NCBI GenBank assembly: GCA_025057795.1
Contig: JANXEP010000042.1
Span: 1 to 53,349, forward strand
DNA: 53,349 nucleotides
Direction: 5' to 3'
DNA from: Candidatus Bathyarchaeota archaeon
GTDB taxonomy: Archaea; Thermoproteota; Bathyarchaeia; Bathyarchaeales; UBA233
The notes beneath the pieces are model-generated. The model was not told where the DNA came from. It saw nothing but the letters and a program-made list of their open reading frames with translations, and did no database searches. Position numbers and translations under genes: made by a program. Shown one piece after another: positions 7,330 through 16,322 of this stretch (position 1 is its first letter; the number at the start of each line of letters is the position of its first letter).

Positions 7330-8631
7330 TTATTGATGCCTTATTAATTTGCCCTTAAGATATGTTGGAGAAGTCTCTATGATTTGGACATGCACGAACT
7401 TGCCGAGTAAATTGGCCTCTTCTTTTATCACAACGGGTTTGTAGGCAAAATTCCGTCCAACCCATGAGCCCTTAACTTTGCCAACCTCATCTACAAGGAT
7501 TTCCCCCTCCCACCCCACCCAACTCTGATTTCTTTCTAGGGCAATTTCCTTGGCTAAACGCGCTACAACAGCGCTCCGCTCCTTAATCTTTGGGAAAGGC
7601 ACGGAGTCAGCCATTTCCGCGGCTGGGGTTTTGGGCCTTGCAAAAAATTTTGAAATGTTAACCACGTCAGGCTTCACATCCTCTATAAGCCTTAAGGTTC
7701 TTTCAAAAGATTCATCAGTTTCCCCTGGAAAACCGCAAATAACGTCAGTGGCCACCGTTATTTTGGGGTATTCCGCCCTAAAAGCGGCGATAATCCTTTT
7801 GAATTCGGCGACGGAGTAAAACCTCCGCATGTTCTTTAAAATTTGGTCGTCTCCGCTTTGAACGGGCAGGTGGACAAATTTGAAAATTTTTGGGTTTTTG
7901 TAAGCTTTAACTAAGCCTTCTAAAATGTTTAGGGCCATGTTTGGAGTCATCATTCCAACCCGCACCTTAAAATCGCCTTCAATGCTGCAAACCGCTTCAA
8001 GAAGCTGAGGAAGACTTACGCCGATGTCTCTTCCATAACACGCATCATCCTGAGAGGTAAGCCAAAACTCTCGGACACCGGTATCCAAATCCCTCCTAAC
8101 CTTATCTACGATTTCGCCTACAGCATAGCTTCTAAGCCTTCCCCGGGCAAGAATAACGCAACAATAAGAGCAGGAACCCAAACAGCCGTAGCTTATAGGT
8201 ATGATTCCGACAACTGGGTTTAAGCGAACCCTTGGAAGAGTGAGGCTTGGCTTAGCATTTCGGGCGCCTTCCAACGCTAAAACCTTCTCACCCCTTAAAA
8301 CCCTTTCAACAACACCAACTATCCCCTCGCCCGCCGCAGGACCAACGACTCCGTCAAAACGTACCTCTTTGCAGAGCCTTTGAAAGTTTATGAGGGGGAG
8401 ACACCCCGCCACAACCAACTTTTTGTCTTTAGAAACTTTTTTCAAAATGCCGATCATACGGTTTTCAGTAGGCCCCTTAACCGCACAAGTGTTATAAAGC
8501 ACTAAATCCGCGCGGGCCACATCCTCAACCAAACTATAGCCAGCCCTAGCCAGACACCCTGCCAAAACCTCCCCGTCAGCCAAATTTGTTGAACACCCGA
8601 AGCTCTCAATGTAAACACGTACACTTTCCAT
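7330..8631 (-). CDS. tRNA t6A37 methylthiotransferase (CDKAL1/MtaB-type)
   Basis: Radical SAM methylthiotransferase of 433 residues. The N-terminal UPF0004 domain has its three Cys in FGCSTNLADGE, NTCAVK and AGCLPL. The radical SAM site CX3CX2C is in SYGCLGSCSYCCV. A TRAM-like domain closes the protein (IKGKLI-type end, about the last 60 residues). It converts t6A at position 37 of ANN-decoding tRNAs to ms2t6A. The archaeal members form the e-MtaB branch. It is transcribed from its own promoter, back-to-back with the RHH-ftsZ operon. Confidence 0.92.
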   Translation of the reverse strand: MESVRVYIESFGCSTNLADGEVLAGCLARAGYSLVEDVARADLVLYNTCAVKGPTENRMIGILKKVSKDKKLVVAGCLPLINFQRLCKEVRFDGVVGPAAGEGIVGVVERVLRGEKVLALEGARNAKPSLTLPRVRLNPVVGIIPISYGCLGSCSYCCVILARGRLRSYAVGEIVDKVRRDLDTGVREFWLTSQDDACYGRDIGVSLPQLLEAVCSIEGDFKVRVGMMTPNMALNILEGLVKAYKNPKIFKFVHLPVQSGDDQILKNMRRFYSVAEFKRIIAAFRAEYPKITVATDVICGFPGETDESFERTLRLIEDVKPDVVNISKFFARPKTPAAEMADSVPFPKIKERSAVVARLAKEIALERNQSWVGWEGEILVDEVGKVKGSWVGRNFAYKPVVIKEEANLLGKFVHVQIIETSPTYLKGKLIRHQ

Positions 8632-8767
8632 GGCAATACGTTAAGTGCTGCAAAGAGGGATAAAAACATAAAGGCGTCTAAACGACGGATTTTAACAGAT
8701 TTCTGAAAGCGTTCAATGGTAAAATTTTAAAAAGAAAGAACAAACATGTTTAGAACATATTTAAATC

Positions 8768-8830
8768 ATAATATATAGAAGTATAACTTGGGTTGAGGGA
8801 TTGCTAAACTCGCCGAGAGGGGGGAGTTGA
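8768..8830 (+). promoter_or_regulatory. Promoter and RBS of the RHH-ftsZ operon
   Basis: An AT-rich TATA element (ATAATATATAG, 8768-8778) is followed about 40 bp later by a strong purine-rich RBS (GAGAGGGGGGAG, 8815-8826 region) five to six bases before the ATG at 8831. The AAACATGTTT palindrome at 8742-8751 upstream may be a regulator site, perhaps for the RHH protein itself. Confidence 0.55.
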
Positions 8831-8986
8831 ATGAAAATGATTACGCTCTATCTTCCCGAACCGTATATTAAGGCGCTGGACCAACTTGTGAACGAGAGAT
8901 TTTATCCAAATAGGGCTGAGGCTATACGTGTTGCGATTCGTGATTTGATAGACAACGAGTTTTGGCGCAGGAAGAGGGTTGGCTAG
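8831..8986 (+). CDS. CdrS-like ribbon-helix-helix regulator upstream of ftsZ
   Basis: A 51-residue protein beginning MKMITLYLPEPYIKALDQL and continuing ERFYPNRAEAIRVAIRDLID. This is the CopG/MetJ ribbon-helix-helix fold: a first strand that reads DNA as a dimer, then two helices with the typical NRAEAIR turn. The TAG stop touches the ATG of ftsZ, so the two are translationally coupled. In haloarchaea the short RHH protein CdrS lies directly upstream of ftsZ2 and controls cell division genes. Position and size match, so a similar regulator is likely; orthology is inferred. Confidence 0.85.
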   Translation: MKMITLYLPEPYIKALDQLVNERFYPNRAEAIRVAIRDLIDNEFWRRKRVG

Positions 8987-10102
8987 ATGCTTCAGGCAGG
9001 GCAGACTTTCAAGTATTCGTGGCAGAACACTGTTGATGGGGACATTCGAAGACCTGATTCTTGCCGAGTGCTGGTGGTGGGTGTCGGAGGGGCGGGAAAC
9101 AACACTGTGACGCGGTTAATGGAGATGGGTATTGCTGGAGTTGAGTGTGTGGCGGTAAACACGGATGCCCTTCACCTAAATGTTTCAAAAGCTCATCGGA
9201 AAATTTTGATTGGAGAAAAACTCACGAAGGGCCTTGGCGTTGGTGGCGACCCAAGATTGGGGAGAGAAGCCATAGAAGAGTCTAGAAAGCGCATTGAAGA
9301 CTTGCTCAGCGGAGTTGACATAGTTTTTATAGCGGCTGGTTTGGGTGGTGGAACAGGCACTGGGGCGGCGCCTGTTATAGCGGAAATTGCCAAAAAGAGG
9401 GGAGTCTTAACCGTAGGCGTAGTTACAACGCCTTTCAGGATTGAGAAGGGACGTATGGAGCATGCTGCTTATGCTTTAACAGAGATGCGGAGGCACTGTG
9501 ACACTTTGGTGGTTATTGACAACAATAAGATTGTGCATCTTGCGCCTCATCTGCCCATAAACGAGGCTTTTAAGCTTGCAGATCATGTTTTGGCGAACAT
9601 GATTAAGGGAATAATTGAAACAATTTCCGCTCCAAGCCTAATCAACCTAGACTTCGCAGACTTTAAAACCATTGTCAAGCGTGGCGGGTTGGCGGTCATC
9701 GGCGTAGGCGAGTCGGACGCGCCGAACCGGGCAGAGGAAGCTGTTCGCAACGCTTTGAGAAATCCGCTTCTCGACGTGGATTATGCTGGGGCAAAGGGTG
9801 CGCTAATACACGTTTCAGGTGACGCGAATATGACCATTGAAGAGGCAAACCGTGTTGGAGAGATTGTTACTGAAATGATGGATGAAGACGCCTTAGTAAT
9901 CTGGGGTGCAAGGGTTAACCCAGAACAGGACGGAAAATTGAAAGTCACCGTGGTGATGACGGGTGTGAATTCGCAGCATATCCTAAGCGGTTTAGGAGCT
10001 ATAGCACCACAGCTCTTCAACCTGGAGCCTTATGCGGAGCCGGAAAAACAGTTGAACATAGAACTAAACCTATACCAGATGGAGCAGGACTGCCTAAATT
10101 AA
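8987..10102 (+). CDS. ftsZ: Cell division protein FtsZ
   Basis: Tubulin-like GTPase of 371 residues. The N-terminal Rossmann part has VVGVGGAGNNTV and the tubulin signature GGGTGTGAAP at residues 120-129. The T7 synergy region is present in LINLDFADFKTIV, which supplies the catalytic Asp for the next subunit. It polymerises into the division ring. After a leader of about 26 residues the core starts, and the tail (EPEKQLNIELNLYQMEQ) is short and could bind a membrane anchor such as SepF. It follows the RHH gene without a gap. Confidence 0.97.
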   Translation: MLQAGQTFKYSWQNTVDGDIRRPDSCRVLVVGVGGAGNNTVTRLMEMGIAGVECVAVNTDALHLNVSKAHRKILIGEKLTKGLGVGGDPRLGREAIEESRKRIEDLLSGVDIVFIAAGLGGGTGTGAAPVIAEIAKKRGVLTVGVVTTPFRIEKGRMEHAAYALTEMRRHCDTLVVIDNNKIVHLAPHLPINEAFKLADHVLANMIKGIIETISAPSLINLDFADFKTIVKRGGLAVIGVGESDAPNRAEEAVRNALRNPLLDVDYAGAKGALIHVSGDANMTIEEANRVGEIVTEMMDEDALVIWGARVNPEQDGKLKVTVVMTGVNSQHILSGLGAIAPQLFNLEPYAEPEKQLNIELNLYQMEQDCLN

Positions 10103-10176
10103 TTGCATATCCAACTTCCCCTTTTATTTAAAATTTTGGAAAGTAGGCGTTTAGGTTTCTTTTGCAAATAGTTTAT

Positions 10177-10197
10177 TTAGGAAAGTTTACTTCCTAA
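10177..10197. promoter_or_regulatory. Inverted repeat between ftsZ and nadX
   Basis: Perfect 7-bp arms TTAGGAA and TTCCTAA with a 7-nt spacer. It is 75 bp after ftsZ and 48 bp before the nadX start. It could be an operator for nadX or a hairpin ending the ftsZ transcript. Outer arms TTTAGG/CCTAAA recur in the inverted repeat at 49101. Confidence 0.45.
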
Positions 10198-10244
10198 AAC
10201 TTCGTGTATTTAGAGGAGACATGGGAAAAGAGGTATAGTGAGAG

Positions 10245-11066
10245 ATGCCTTTGGGCGTGGGGCTTATCGGGTGCGGCGCCATAGGAACTGTATTAGCCCA
10301 CGCCATAGATGAAGGACAAGCGGGAGACGCATGTTTGGCGATTGTTTATGACATAAAGGCTGAAAGAGCCGAGTTTTTGTCCAGAGAGCTGAAAAGAAAG
10401 CCGAAAATCGCTGAAAGCTTTAAGGAGTTTGTCCAGTGTAAAGGTGTGGAGCTGGTTGTGGAGGCTGCTTCGCAGGAGGCTGTTAGAGCTTACGCCGCCC
10501 AAGTTTTGAAAGCTGAAAAGGATTTGATGATTATGAGCGTCGGCGCCCTGGTTGATCCTAAACTTGCCAGCGAAATCTGCCGCGTTGCCAAAGAAAAAGG
10601 GAGAAGGGTCTATATTCCTTCAGGGGCTATAGCCGGATTAGATGGGGTAAAGGCTTCATCCATTGGACGTGTAGAAAAGGTCACTTTAATAACTAGAAAA
10701 CCCCTTAGAAGTTTGGAGGAAAACTCATATTTTAGGGAGAGGTTCGGCGGAAAAATTGAAGGACCAACTCTCATCTATGAGGGACCAGCTGTGGAGGCAT
10801 GTAAGCTTTTTCCCGCTAACGTGAATGTGGCTGCAGCCCTTGGTTTGGCTGGTGTGGGAGCGGAAAAGACTATGGTTAGGATTATTGCTGATCCATCATT
10901 GGATAGGAATATCCATGAAATTGAGGTTATGGGGGAGTTTGGCGAATTAAAAGTTTGCGTTAGGAATGTTCCGTCTGCAAGCAACCCGAAAACGAGTTAT
11001 TTGGCTGCGCTTTCAGCCATTGCGACGTTGAGGAAAATAACAGAGCCCTTGGTTGTTGGAACATAA
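10245..11066 (+). CDS. nadX: L-aspartate dehydrogenase
   Basis: Protein of 273 residues with an N-terminal NAD(P)-binding fold (GVGLIGCGAIGTVLAHAI) and the family's middle block (VGALVDPKLASEICRVAKEKGRRVYIPSGAIAGLDGVKA). A C-terminal segment, FPANVNVAAALGLAGVGAEKTMVRIIADP, is also diagnostic. It oxidises L-aspartate to iminoaspartate, the first step of NAD biosynthesis in archaea that lack aspartate oxidase. NadA and NadC are not in the window. The length equals that of known archaeal enzymes. Confidence 0.93.
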   Translation: MPLGVGLIGCGAIGTVLAHAIDEGQAGDACLAIVYDIKAERAEFLSRELKRKPKIAESFKEFVQCKGVELVVEAASQEAVRAYAAQVLKAEKDLMIMSVGALVDPKLASEICRVAKEKGRRVYIPSGAIAGLDGVKASSIGRVEKVTLITRKPLRSLEENSYFRERFGGKIEGPTLIYEGPAVEACKLFPANVNVAAALGLAGVGAEKTMVRIIADPSLDRNIHEIEVMGEFGELKVCVRNVPSASNPKTSYLAALSAIATLRKITEPLVVGT

Positions 11067-11067
11067 A

Positions 11068-11724
11068 TTATTGGGCCCTTCCAAAGTATTTAGATTTAGA
11101 GACTAAAATTTCCCTTTTCAATCTTAGCGTCAACGGTATGGCTTTACCAAGGGGCTGACATGAACCTTTACGTATGGCTTTAACTATTTCTTCAATATTT
11201 GGCTCAGCTTCTACCAGCGTATAAGCTGATCCCATCTCAGGAGCGTAATGGGCGTCGCTGCCCGCAACCTGCGCCAGTCCAAGGTTTGAGGCTATTTTTT
11301 TAGCTTTCTGAACTGACCGCTTGAATGGGAAAGCAGAAGCATTTATAACTTCAACCGCGTCGAATTTTTGGTTCAGATTGCCTTTTAGGCTTGACTTAAT
11401 TGGGGCGTTTGGGTGGCATGCAATGGCTAAGCCTCCTAGCTCATGAATTCTGTCTATAGTTTCATCAACAGTCAAGTTTTTTGAAATCGCCTCTTGGAGG
11501 TTAAGGCCTATAATATGTCCTTTTTGGCTTGAGATTTCTATGCTTGGGATTATCAGGAAGTTTAGTTCCTTTGCCATTTTTATGGCTCCGTCCACTCTGT
11601 CATGGTCTGTTACTGCTACGCCGTCTAAGCCTGCTTTTTTGGCGTAGGAAACCAGTTCTTTGGGCGTGATTAGGCCGTCATAGGAGTAGCATGTGTGGAC
11701 GTGTAGGTCTATTTTGAGCTTCAT
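11068..11724 (-). CDS. PHP-domain metal-dependent phosphoesterase
   Basis: Protein of 218 residues with the PHP metal motifs in order: DLHVHTCYSYDG, TDHDRVDGA, IEISSQKGHIIGL, ACHPNAP and GSDAHYAPEMG. These hold two or three metal ions for phosphoester hydrolysis. Free PHP proteins of this size can act on nucleotides or RNA ends; the substrate here is unknown. It converges on nadX with one base between the stops. The region between it and metG holds copy 2 of the dispersed repeat. Confidence 0.88.
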   Translation of the reverse strand: MKLKIDLHVHTCYSYDGLITPKELVSYAKKAGLDGVAVTDHDRVDGAIKMAKELNFLIIPSIEISSQKGHIIGLNLQEAISKNLTVDETIDRIHELGGLAIACHPNAPIKSSLKGNLNQKFDAVEVINASAFPFKRSVQKAKKIASNLGLAQVAGSDAHYAPEMGSAYTLVEAEPNIEEIVKAIRKGSCQPLGKAIPLTLRLKREILVSKSKYFGRAQ

Positions 11725-11828
11725 TCTTGAACCTATGTCCTGTTAAGTTTTCATTTTGACTTGGTATTCATAGCTTCACTAAATATTAGAATTGTGGATT
11801 TTTGATTCTGCTTTGTGGGGGCGTTCTC

Positions 11829-11877
11829 TTCTCCCCTGGCAGAACGGTAACAGTAATGGTAATGTTGGATGGTAACA
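11829..11877 (-). repeat. Dispersed intergenic element, copy 2
   Basis: Read on the minus strand, a 34-nt core (11844-11877) starts TGTTACCAT and ends TTACTGTTACCGT. It matches copy 1 at 2826 in 32 of 34 positions, and the match continues into an AGGGGA block. It is two bases beyond the MetRS stop codon and 100 bp before the PHP gene. The opposite orientation to copy 1 places 9 kb of core genes between inverted copies. Confidence 0.7.
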
Positions 11878-11878
11878 A

Positions 11879-13590
11879 CTATGGCTGCGTCATGGCTTTT
11901 CTGACTTTGTCCAGCTTTTCTTCTAGGGCTTTTTCGTCGGCCTCTATTTTGCTGAATAAGGGTTTGGCTTTGGCTATTTTGTGGCTGGCTGGCAGGGGTT
12001 TTAATGCTTCGCTCCATTTTTGGTTGTGGACGCTTCCGGGCAGGTTTAGGGTTTTCCATAGTTCCTCGGCTGTGAAGGGCATTATGGGTGCTGAAACTAT
12101 GGCTAGGGCTTTGACAAGCTGGGATGCCGCGTATAGGATTGTTGCCGCTTTAGCCCTATCCGTCTTAATGAGGTTCCATGGTTCTTTCTGGTTGAGGTAC
12201 TGGTTGCCCAGGCGGCTTATGCCTATCACCCTGCTTGCTGCAGACTGGAGCCTGCACGCTTCATAGTCTTCGGCAATCTCGCCTACCCTCTTTTTAAGAG
12301 CCTCCAAAATTTGCTCGTCGTCCACGTCGAGTCGGCTTGGCTCCGGAATTGTGCTGTTGAATTGGCGGTTTATAAAGGACAAGGTTCTGTGGATGAAGTT
12401 GCCGAAGGTGTCGTTTAAGTCCGCATTTATTTTCTCTGCGAAGATTTCCCATGAAAAATTCGAGTCCTTTGTCTCAGGTCTTGTCGCGATCAGGAAGTAG
12501 CGCCAATAGTCCGGCGGGAAAAGCTCTAGGGCTTCGTCGATCCATATGCCTATGCGCAGGCTTTTTGAGGCTTTCTCGCCTTTAAACTGGAGGAACTCTG
12601 TGGCTGAAACGTTCCATGGCAGATTGTAGCCCTCATGAGAGGCCAAAAGCAGGGCTGGAAGGATAACGGTGTGGAAGGGAATGTTATCTTTCCCAATAAA
12701 GTAAAGCGTCTTGGCATCCTCGTCAAACCAGTAGGCTTTCCAGCATTCGGGCTTTCCATGACGTCTGAAGTATTCGATGGTTGCTGAAACATACCCTAAG
12801 ACAGCTTCAACCCAAACATAAATGGTTTTGCCTTCCGCCCCGGGGAAGGGCGCTGGGATGCCCCAGCCCACATCCCTTGTTACTGCTCTGGGTTTTAACC
12901 CCTCTTTTATGAAGTTTAGAGTGAAGTTTTTCACGTTGGGGGCTAACTGCTGGTTTTCGCTGATGTAGTTGGCGAGTTTTTCTGAAAATTTCGCTAGGTC
13001 GAAGTACCAGTGTTTTGTGGTTTTCACCATGGGCTTGCGCTTGCAAATGACGCAATATGGCTCCAAAAGGATGGTGGGCTCCAGAAGTCTCCCGCAAGCG
13101 TCACACTGGTCTCCCCGCGCGGGAGCGTGCCCACAGTAGGGGCATTTTCCCTCAACAAACCTGTCTGGCAGGAAGCGTTTACAGTTCTCGCAGTAAAGCA
13201 TTTCCGTGTCTTTTGTGAAAATGTAGCCGTTATTGTAGATTTTCATGAGATGCTGTTGGACAAACTCCTTGTGCACTGGGCTTTCGGTTCGTGTGTAATT
13301 GTCGAAGGATATGCCCCAACGCTTGAAAAGTTCTGCAACCCTTGCATGGTTTTTGTCCGTTAACTCTTTTGGGGAAACGCCCCGCCTTATGGCTTCTACT
13401 TCGATGGGTGTTCCATGCTCGTCTGAACCGCTGACCATCACAACCTCTTCGCCCTTAAGCCTATAATACCGTGCAACAACATCAGCCGAAAGCACAGACC
13501 CTACCAAATTGCCAATATGCGGAGTTACGTTAATGTAGGGCCAAGCGGAAGTTACTAAAACTTTTCCGAGTGTAACAGCACCCCCAACAT
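11879..13590 (-). CDS. metG: Methionyl-tRNA synthetase, reading frame interrupted at the start
   Basis: Class I aminoacyl-tRNA synthetase that charges tRNA-Met. Zinc knuckles (CENCKRFLPDRFVEGKCPYC and CDACGRLLEPTILLEPYCVIC) and the KASKS loop are seen, followed by the helical anticodon-binding domain; the C-terminal dimer domain is absent. The conserved N-terminus, including VTSAWPYINVTPHIGN with the HIGH-type motif, is encoded at 13507-13555, but in that frame there is no ATG, GTG or TTG before the TAA at 13592-13594. The only ATG with a promoter is at 13590, one base out of frame. One extra G in the G5 run (13581-13585) would join them into a 570-residue protein. This is either a sequence error, a genuine frameshift or a non-standard start. 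Confidence 0.85.
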
Positions 13591-13619
13591 ATTATCAGTC
13601 GTACTAGTTAACAAAAATC

Positions 13620-13628
13620 AAATACTTA
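13620..13628 (-). promoter_or_regulatory. TATA box of metG
   Basis: CTTTAAATT on the minus strand, centred about 34 bp before the ATG at 13590. The predicted transcript would begin a few bases before that ATG, which supports it as the intended start although it is out of frame with the gene. Confidence 0.45.
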
Positions 13629-13631
13629 AAT

Positions 13632-14846
13632 TTAAAGCGCAAAACCCTGGGCAAGCTGTTGCAGCAACCTTCTAATCTCTGCCATCGGCGCGTTAGTTTT
13701 TATCCCCTTAGGATTAAAGTGTGTTGGCGACGATTGAAAGCTCCTTTCCCTCAACAATGCAACAACTTTCTTGACAGAAGGTACTGCTAGCCCCATTCTG
13801 CTGCAGAGCTTATCTAAAACGTAGTATGTTGGCGGTGCATCACATTCCTCCCGTATAAGTGCTAAGATTTTCTGAACTCGCCTTTTACGCCTCAGGGTTT
13901 TCCCTCCAAATTCCCTTTCCATCAAAGCGTAGAATTCCCTATTCCAAAGTTTTCCAAGCCAAAGGGGCCCAGCATAATCCATCTTCGAACCGCATTCGGG
14001 ACATTTCCCCTCATGCCCTAGTAGGACGCTTTTGTTTATTGTCTCTCTGTGGAAGCATTTGAAGCAGTGGAGTATGTACCCCATCTGGCTGAGGCTTTTG
14101 TCCCCGTTCTCCGCACCATGCTTTAATGTTGCGTAAACGCGCACGTAGTGGTCTGTGCTGTGACTGAAAAGGGGAGTTACGCCTATCTCATATTTTGCCG
14201 CTGTGACTGCCGTAAGCCCAATCAAGAGCCTGAGGGCTACTTCGTTGCAGTACTCCGTGCGCAAGGGTTTCCCGCCATACTTGCGTATGCAAGCCTTTGG
14301 ATGAACCCCGCACAGTGGAGCCATGTCCGTCGCTGTCAAAGCAATTAGGCCTCCGTCGCGGACGGCTCGTATAGCCGAGTCTATGAACGGCGCGGGGGAG
14401 CCGAAGGGATCTATGTCCACTACGTCGAACCTTTTGCGGGGTGCCCCATAGAAGGCTAAAAGGAGGTTGGCCTCTTCGTTTTTAGCGTTTACAATTTTGT
14501 TCAGTCCATTCAACGCAATGTTATGTTTTGCAAGTTTGAAGGCTTTCTCGTTAATGTCGTTTACAAGCACGCTTTTGACGCCTTCAACTTCTTTTGCGAA
14601 GCGTATTCCTCTAACACCGCAGCCTGCCAGGGGCTCGCATATGGTGATTTTGCGGTTAACCATCCGCTGGTAGGCTTGCACAGCCAATACGGCAAAATCC
14701 CTGTTCAACTCCATGACGGGGTTATAGAATACAGGAGCCTTGGAAGGCGCGTACTCTTGGGGGCTTTCCACGAAGGCTTCGAGCTTTGGAACAAGAACTC
14801 TAACTTCACCTTCATGGACAACCTCCATTGGAAAATCAAAGCTCAT
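13632..14846 (-). CDS. trm1: tRNA (guanine26-N2)-dimethyltransferase Trm1
   Basis: SAM-dependent methyltransferase of about 404 residues. The Rossmann part contains EPLAGCGVRGIRFAKEV, the catalytic block VDIDPFGSPAPFIDSAI and LTATDMAPLCG. The C-terminal part has zinc-binding Cys pairs (CFKCFH and CPECGSK) and a winged tail. It makes m2,2G26 in tRNA. I start at ATG 14846 after a GGCGGAAG stretch; an ATG nine codons upstream is in frame but has no such signal. It is followed by metG 41 bp downstream on the same strand. Confidence 0.93.
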   Translation of the reverse strand: MSFDFPMEVVHEGEVRVLVPKLEAFVESPQEYAPSKAPVFYNPVMELNRDFAVLAVQAYQRMVNRKITICEPLAGCGVRGIRFAKEVEGVKSVLVNDINEKAFKLAKHNIALNGLNKIVNAKNEEANLLLAFYGAPRKRFDVVDIDPFGSPAPFIDSAIRAVRDGGLIALTATDMAPLCGVHPKACIRKYGGKPLRTEYCNEVALRLLIGLTAVTAAKYEIGVTPLFSHSTDHYVRVYATLKHGAENGDKSLSQMGYILHCFKCFHRETINKSVLLGHEGKCPECGSKMDYAGPLWLGKLWNREFYALMEREFGGKTLRRKRRVQKILALIREECDAPPTYYVLDKLCSRMGLAVPSVKKVVALLRERSFQSSPTHFNPKGIKTNAPMAEIRRLLQQLAQGFAL

Positions 14847-14971
14847 GCTTCCGCCTTTCCAGCCAGTGCACATTCACATGGAACAAACGGTTAATGGGAA
14901 AATATTAGACTTCTGGTTTAAACGCAAAATATTATAGCCCACTCTCCCCGATTTAAAAATGTGAGGTGCAT

Positions 14972-15505
14972 TTGCGGAAACGCATCTTCCTTTTAACGGG
15001 AAGCCCGGGCGTTGGAAAGACAACCGCCCTATTAAAGGTCGTTGAGGCTTTGAGGGCTAAGGGCCGCAGCGTGGGCGGAATGATAAGCAGGGAAGTCCGC
15101 GAAGGCGGCACCCGTGTAGGCTTTGAAATTTTGGATTTAAGCACTAACAGGCGAGGATGGCTTGCCCACGTAAACCAGAAAACAGGACCACAAGTGGGCA
15201 AGTACCGCGTTAACCTAGAAGACTTAAACAATGTGGGTGTGAAAGCGATTTTAAAAGCGGCAAAAGATTGCGAAGTAGTAGCCATCGACGAAATAGGCCC
15301 TATGGAGCTTTTCTCAGAAAAGTTTAAGCAGGCAGTTAAAGATGCGATTGAAAGCGGCAAACTCGTGATAGGGGTTATCCACTGGAAGGCAAGAGATAGA
15401 CTTCTAGACATGATAAAAGCTAGAGAGGACGTGGAAATATTCACGGTCACCTATGAAAACCGAGGCGAACTGCACAAGTTTGTTCTGGAGAAAATTGAAG
15501 GTTAG
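14972..15505 (+). CDS. Nucleoside-triphosphatase THEP1 family
   Basis: P-loop NTPase of about 177 residues. Walker A is TGSPGVGKTT next to the N-terminus, Walker B is CEVVAIDEIGPMELFS, and a strongly conserved GGMISREVREGGTRVGFEILDL block follows the first helix. Such proteins hydrolyse NTPs and may act in nucleotide or RNA metabolism; the cellular role is not settled. TTG at 14972 follows GAGG and gives the family's usual start (RKRIFLLTG); GTG at 14966 is also possible. It converges with the aldolase gene with one base between. Confidence 0.88.
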   Translation: MRKRIFLLTGSPGVGKTTALLKVVEALRAKGRSVGGMISREVREGGTRVGFEILDLSTNRRGWLAHVNQKTGPQVGKYRVNLEDLNNVGVKAILKAAKDCEVVAIDEIGPMELFSEKFKQAVKDAIESGKLVIGVIHWKARDRLLDMIKAREDVEIFTVTYENRGELHKFVLEKIEG

Positions 15506-15506
15506 A

Positions 15507-16106
15507 CTATTTAGAAAGCCCTTCAGCAACCTTCTTCTTTTCTAAAGCAAGTTTTCCAGCCTCTTCCATGGAGGCGCCAATGGATATAAAACCATGCTTT
15601 TTCATCACTAAAAATTTGTTCCCGTCCAAAACTTCCTCAACGCTTTTTACAAGTTCTAGGCTGCCGTAAGGCTTCCACTCTTTAGTCTCAACAGCTCCCA
15701 ATTCTTTTGCATGTCGCGTTATTGCCGTGTCATGGCCGTGGAAAACTGCGTGCGCATCTTGCCTTAAAGAGTAAATCCTATAGTGTAGGATGCTTTCAGA
15801 CGATGGTTCTCTAACCCCGTGAACATAAACCGTCCGGCTTTCCACGTCGCAGTCAACCACTTTAACAAAACTTTCTGGGCTAAGCGAATCTTTAGGGCCA
15901 AGCCCAGAAGCGGTAATTATAAATTCGTTTAATCCCCCCGCGAGTCTAAAGCTTAGATTTCCCATGGATTTGCCGTCAACAACAGGCGCAAGCCCATGCA
16001 AATGGAACACCTTGCACCATTTAGCTAGCTCGGCGATCCTTTCGTCTTCAGGCGGTTCTCTTCGTAAAAATTTCGTTCTAAACTTAACTCCAACATACCT
16101 TTCCAT
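15507..16106 (-). CDS. Class II aldolase/adducin family protein
   Basis: Protein of about 199 residues. The zinc site is seen as HAVFHGHDTAI plus the late His in MKKHGFISIG; SMGNLSFRL and ITASGLGPKDSL are the typical substrate-side motifs. Members cleave sugar phosphates such as fuculose 1-phosphate or act as epimerases; which one applies here cannot be told. The ATG at 16106 follows GAGGAAA and is preferred over the one 17 codons upstream. The 165 bp to the next plus-strand gene hold nothing that I recognise. Confidence 0.85.
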   Translation of the reverse strand: MERYVGVKFRTKFLRREPPEDERIAELAKWCKVFHLHGLAPVVDGKSMGNLSFRLAGGLNEFIITASGLGPKDSLSPESFVKVVDCDVESRTVYVHGVREPSSESILHYRIYSLRQDAHAVFHGHDTAITRHAKELGAVETKEWKPYGSLELVKSVEEVLDGNKFLVMKKHGFISIGASMEEAGKLALEKKKVAEGLSK

Positions 16107-16322
16107 CAGCTTTCCTCTTTCGGACTTCGCGCCCCACACGCTAACCCAAATCTGCAATCAGGCTGACACAATGTCTACCTTCATAATCACCTTTTTAATT
16201 ATTGTTGTCTCAAAATCCTTTGCGGACAGCTTCCACCATGACGATTCGTTTCACATGCAACATCCAGATACGAGGCATAAGGCATATACTCCAATTCACA
16301 CATCAAATAAATGTGAAAGCCA

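Noticed and set aside
2826..11877. Composite transposon bounded by the inverted elements
   Set aside because: The 9 kb between them hold core genes (methylthiotransferase, ftsZ, metG) and no transposase, and no target duplication was seen.
11751..12266. Open frames on both strands over the end of MetRS
   Set aside because: They overlap the anticodon-binding region of metG and the repeat element and have no recognisable motif.
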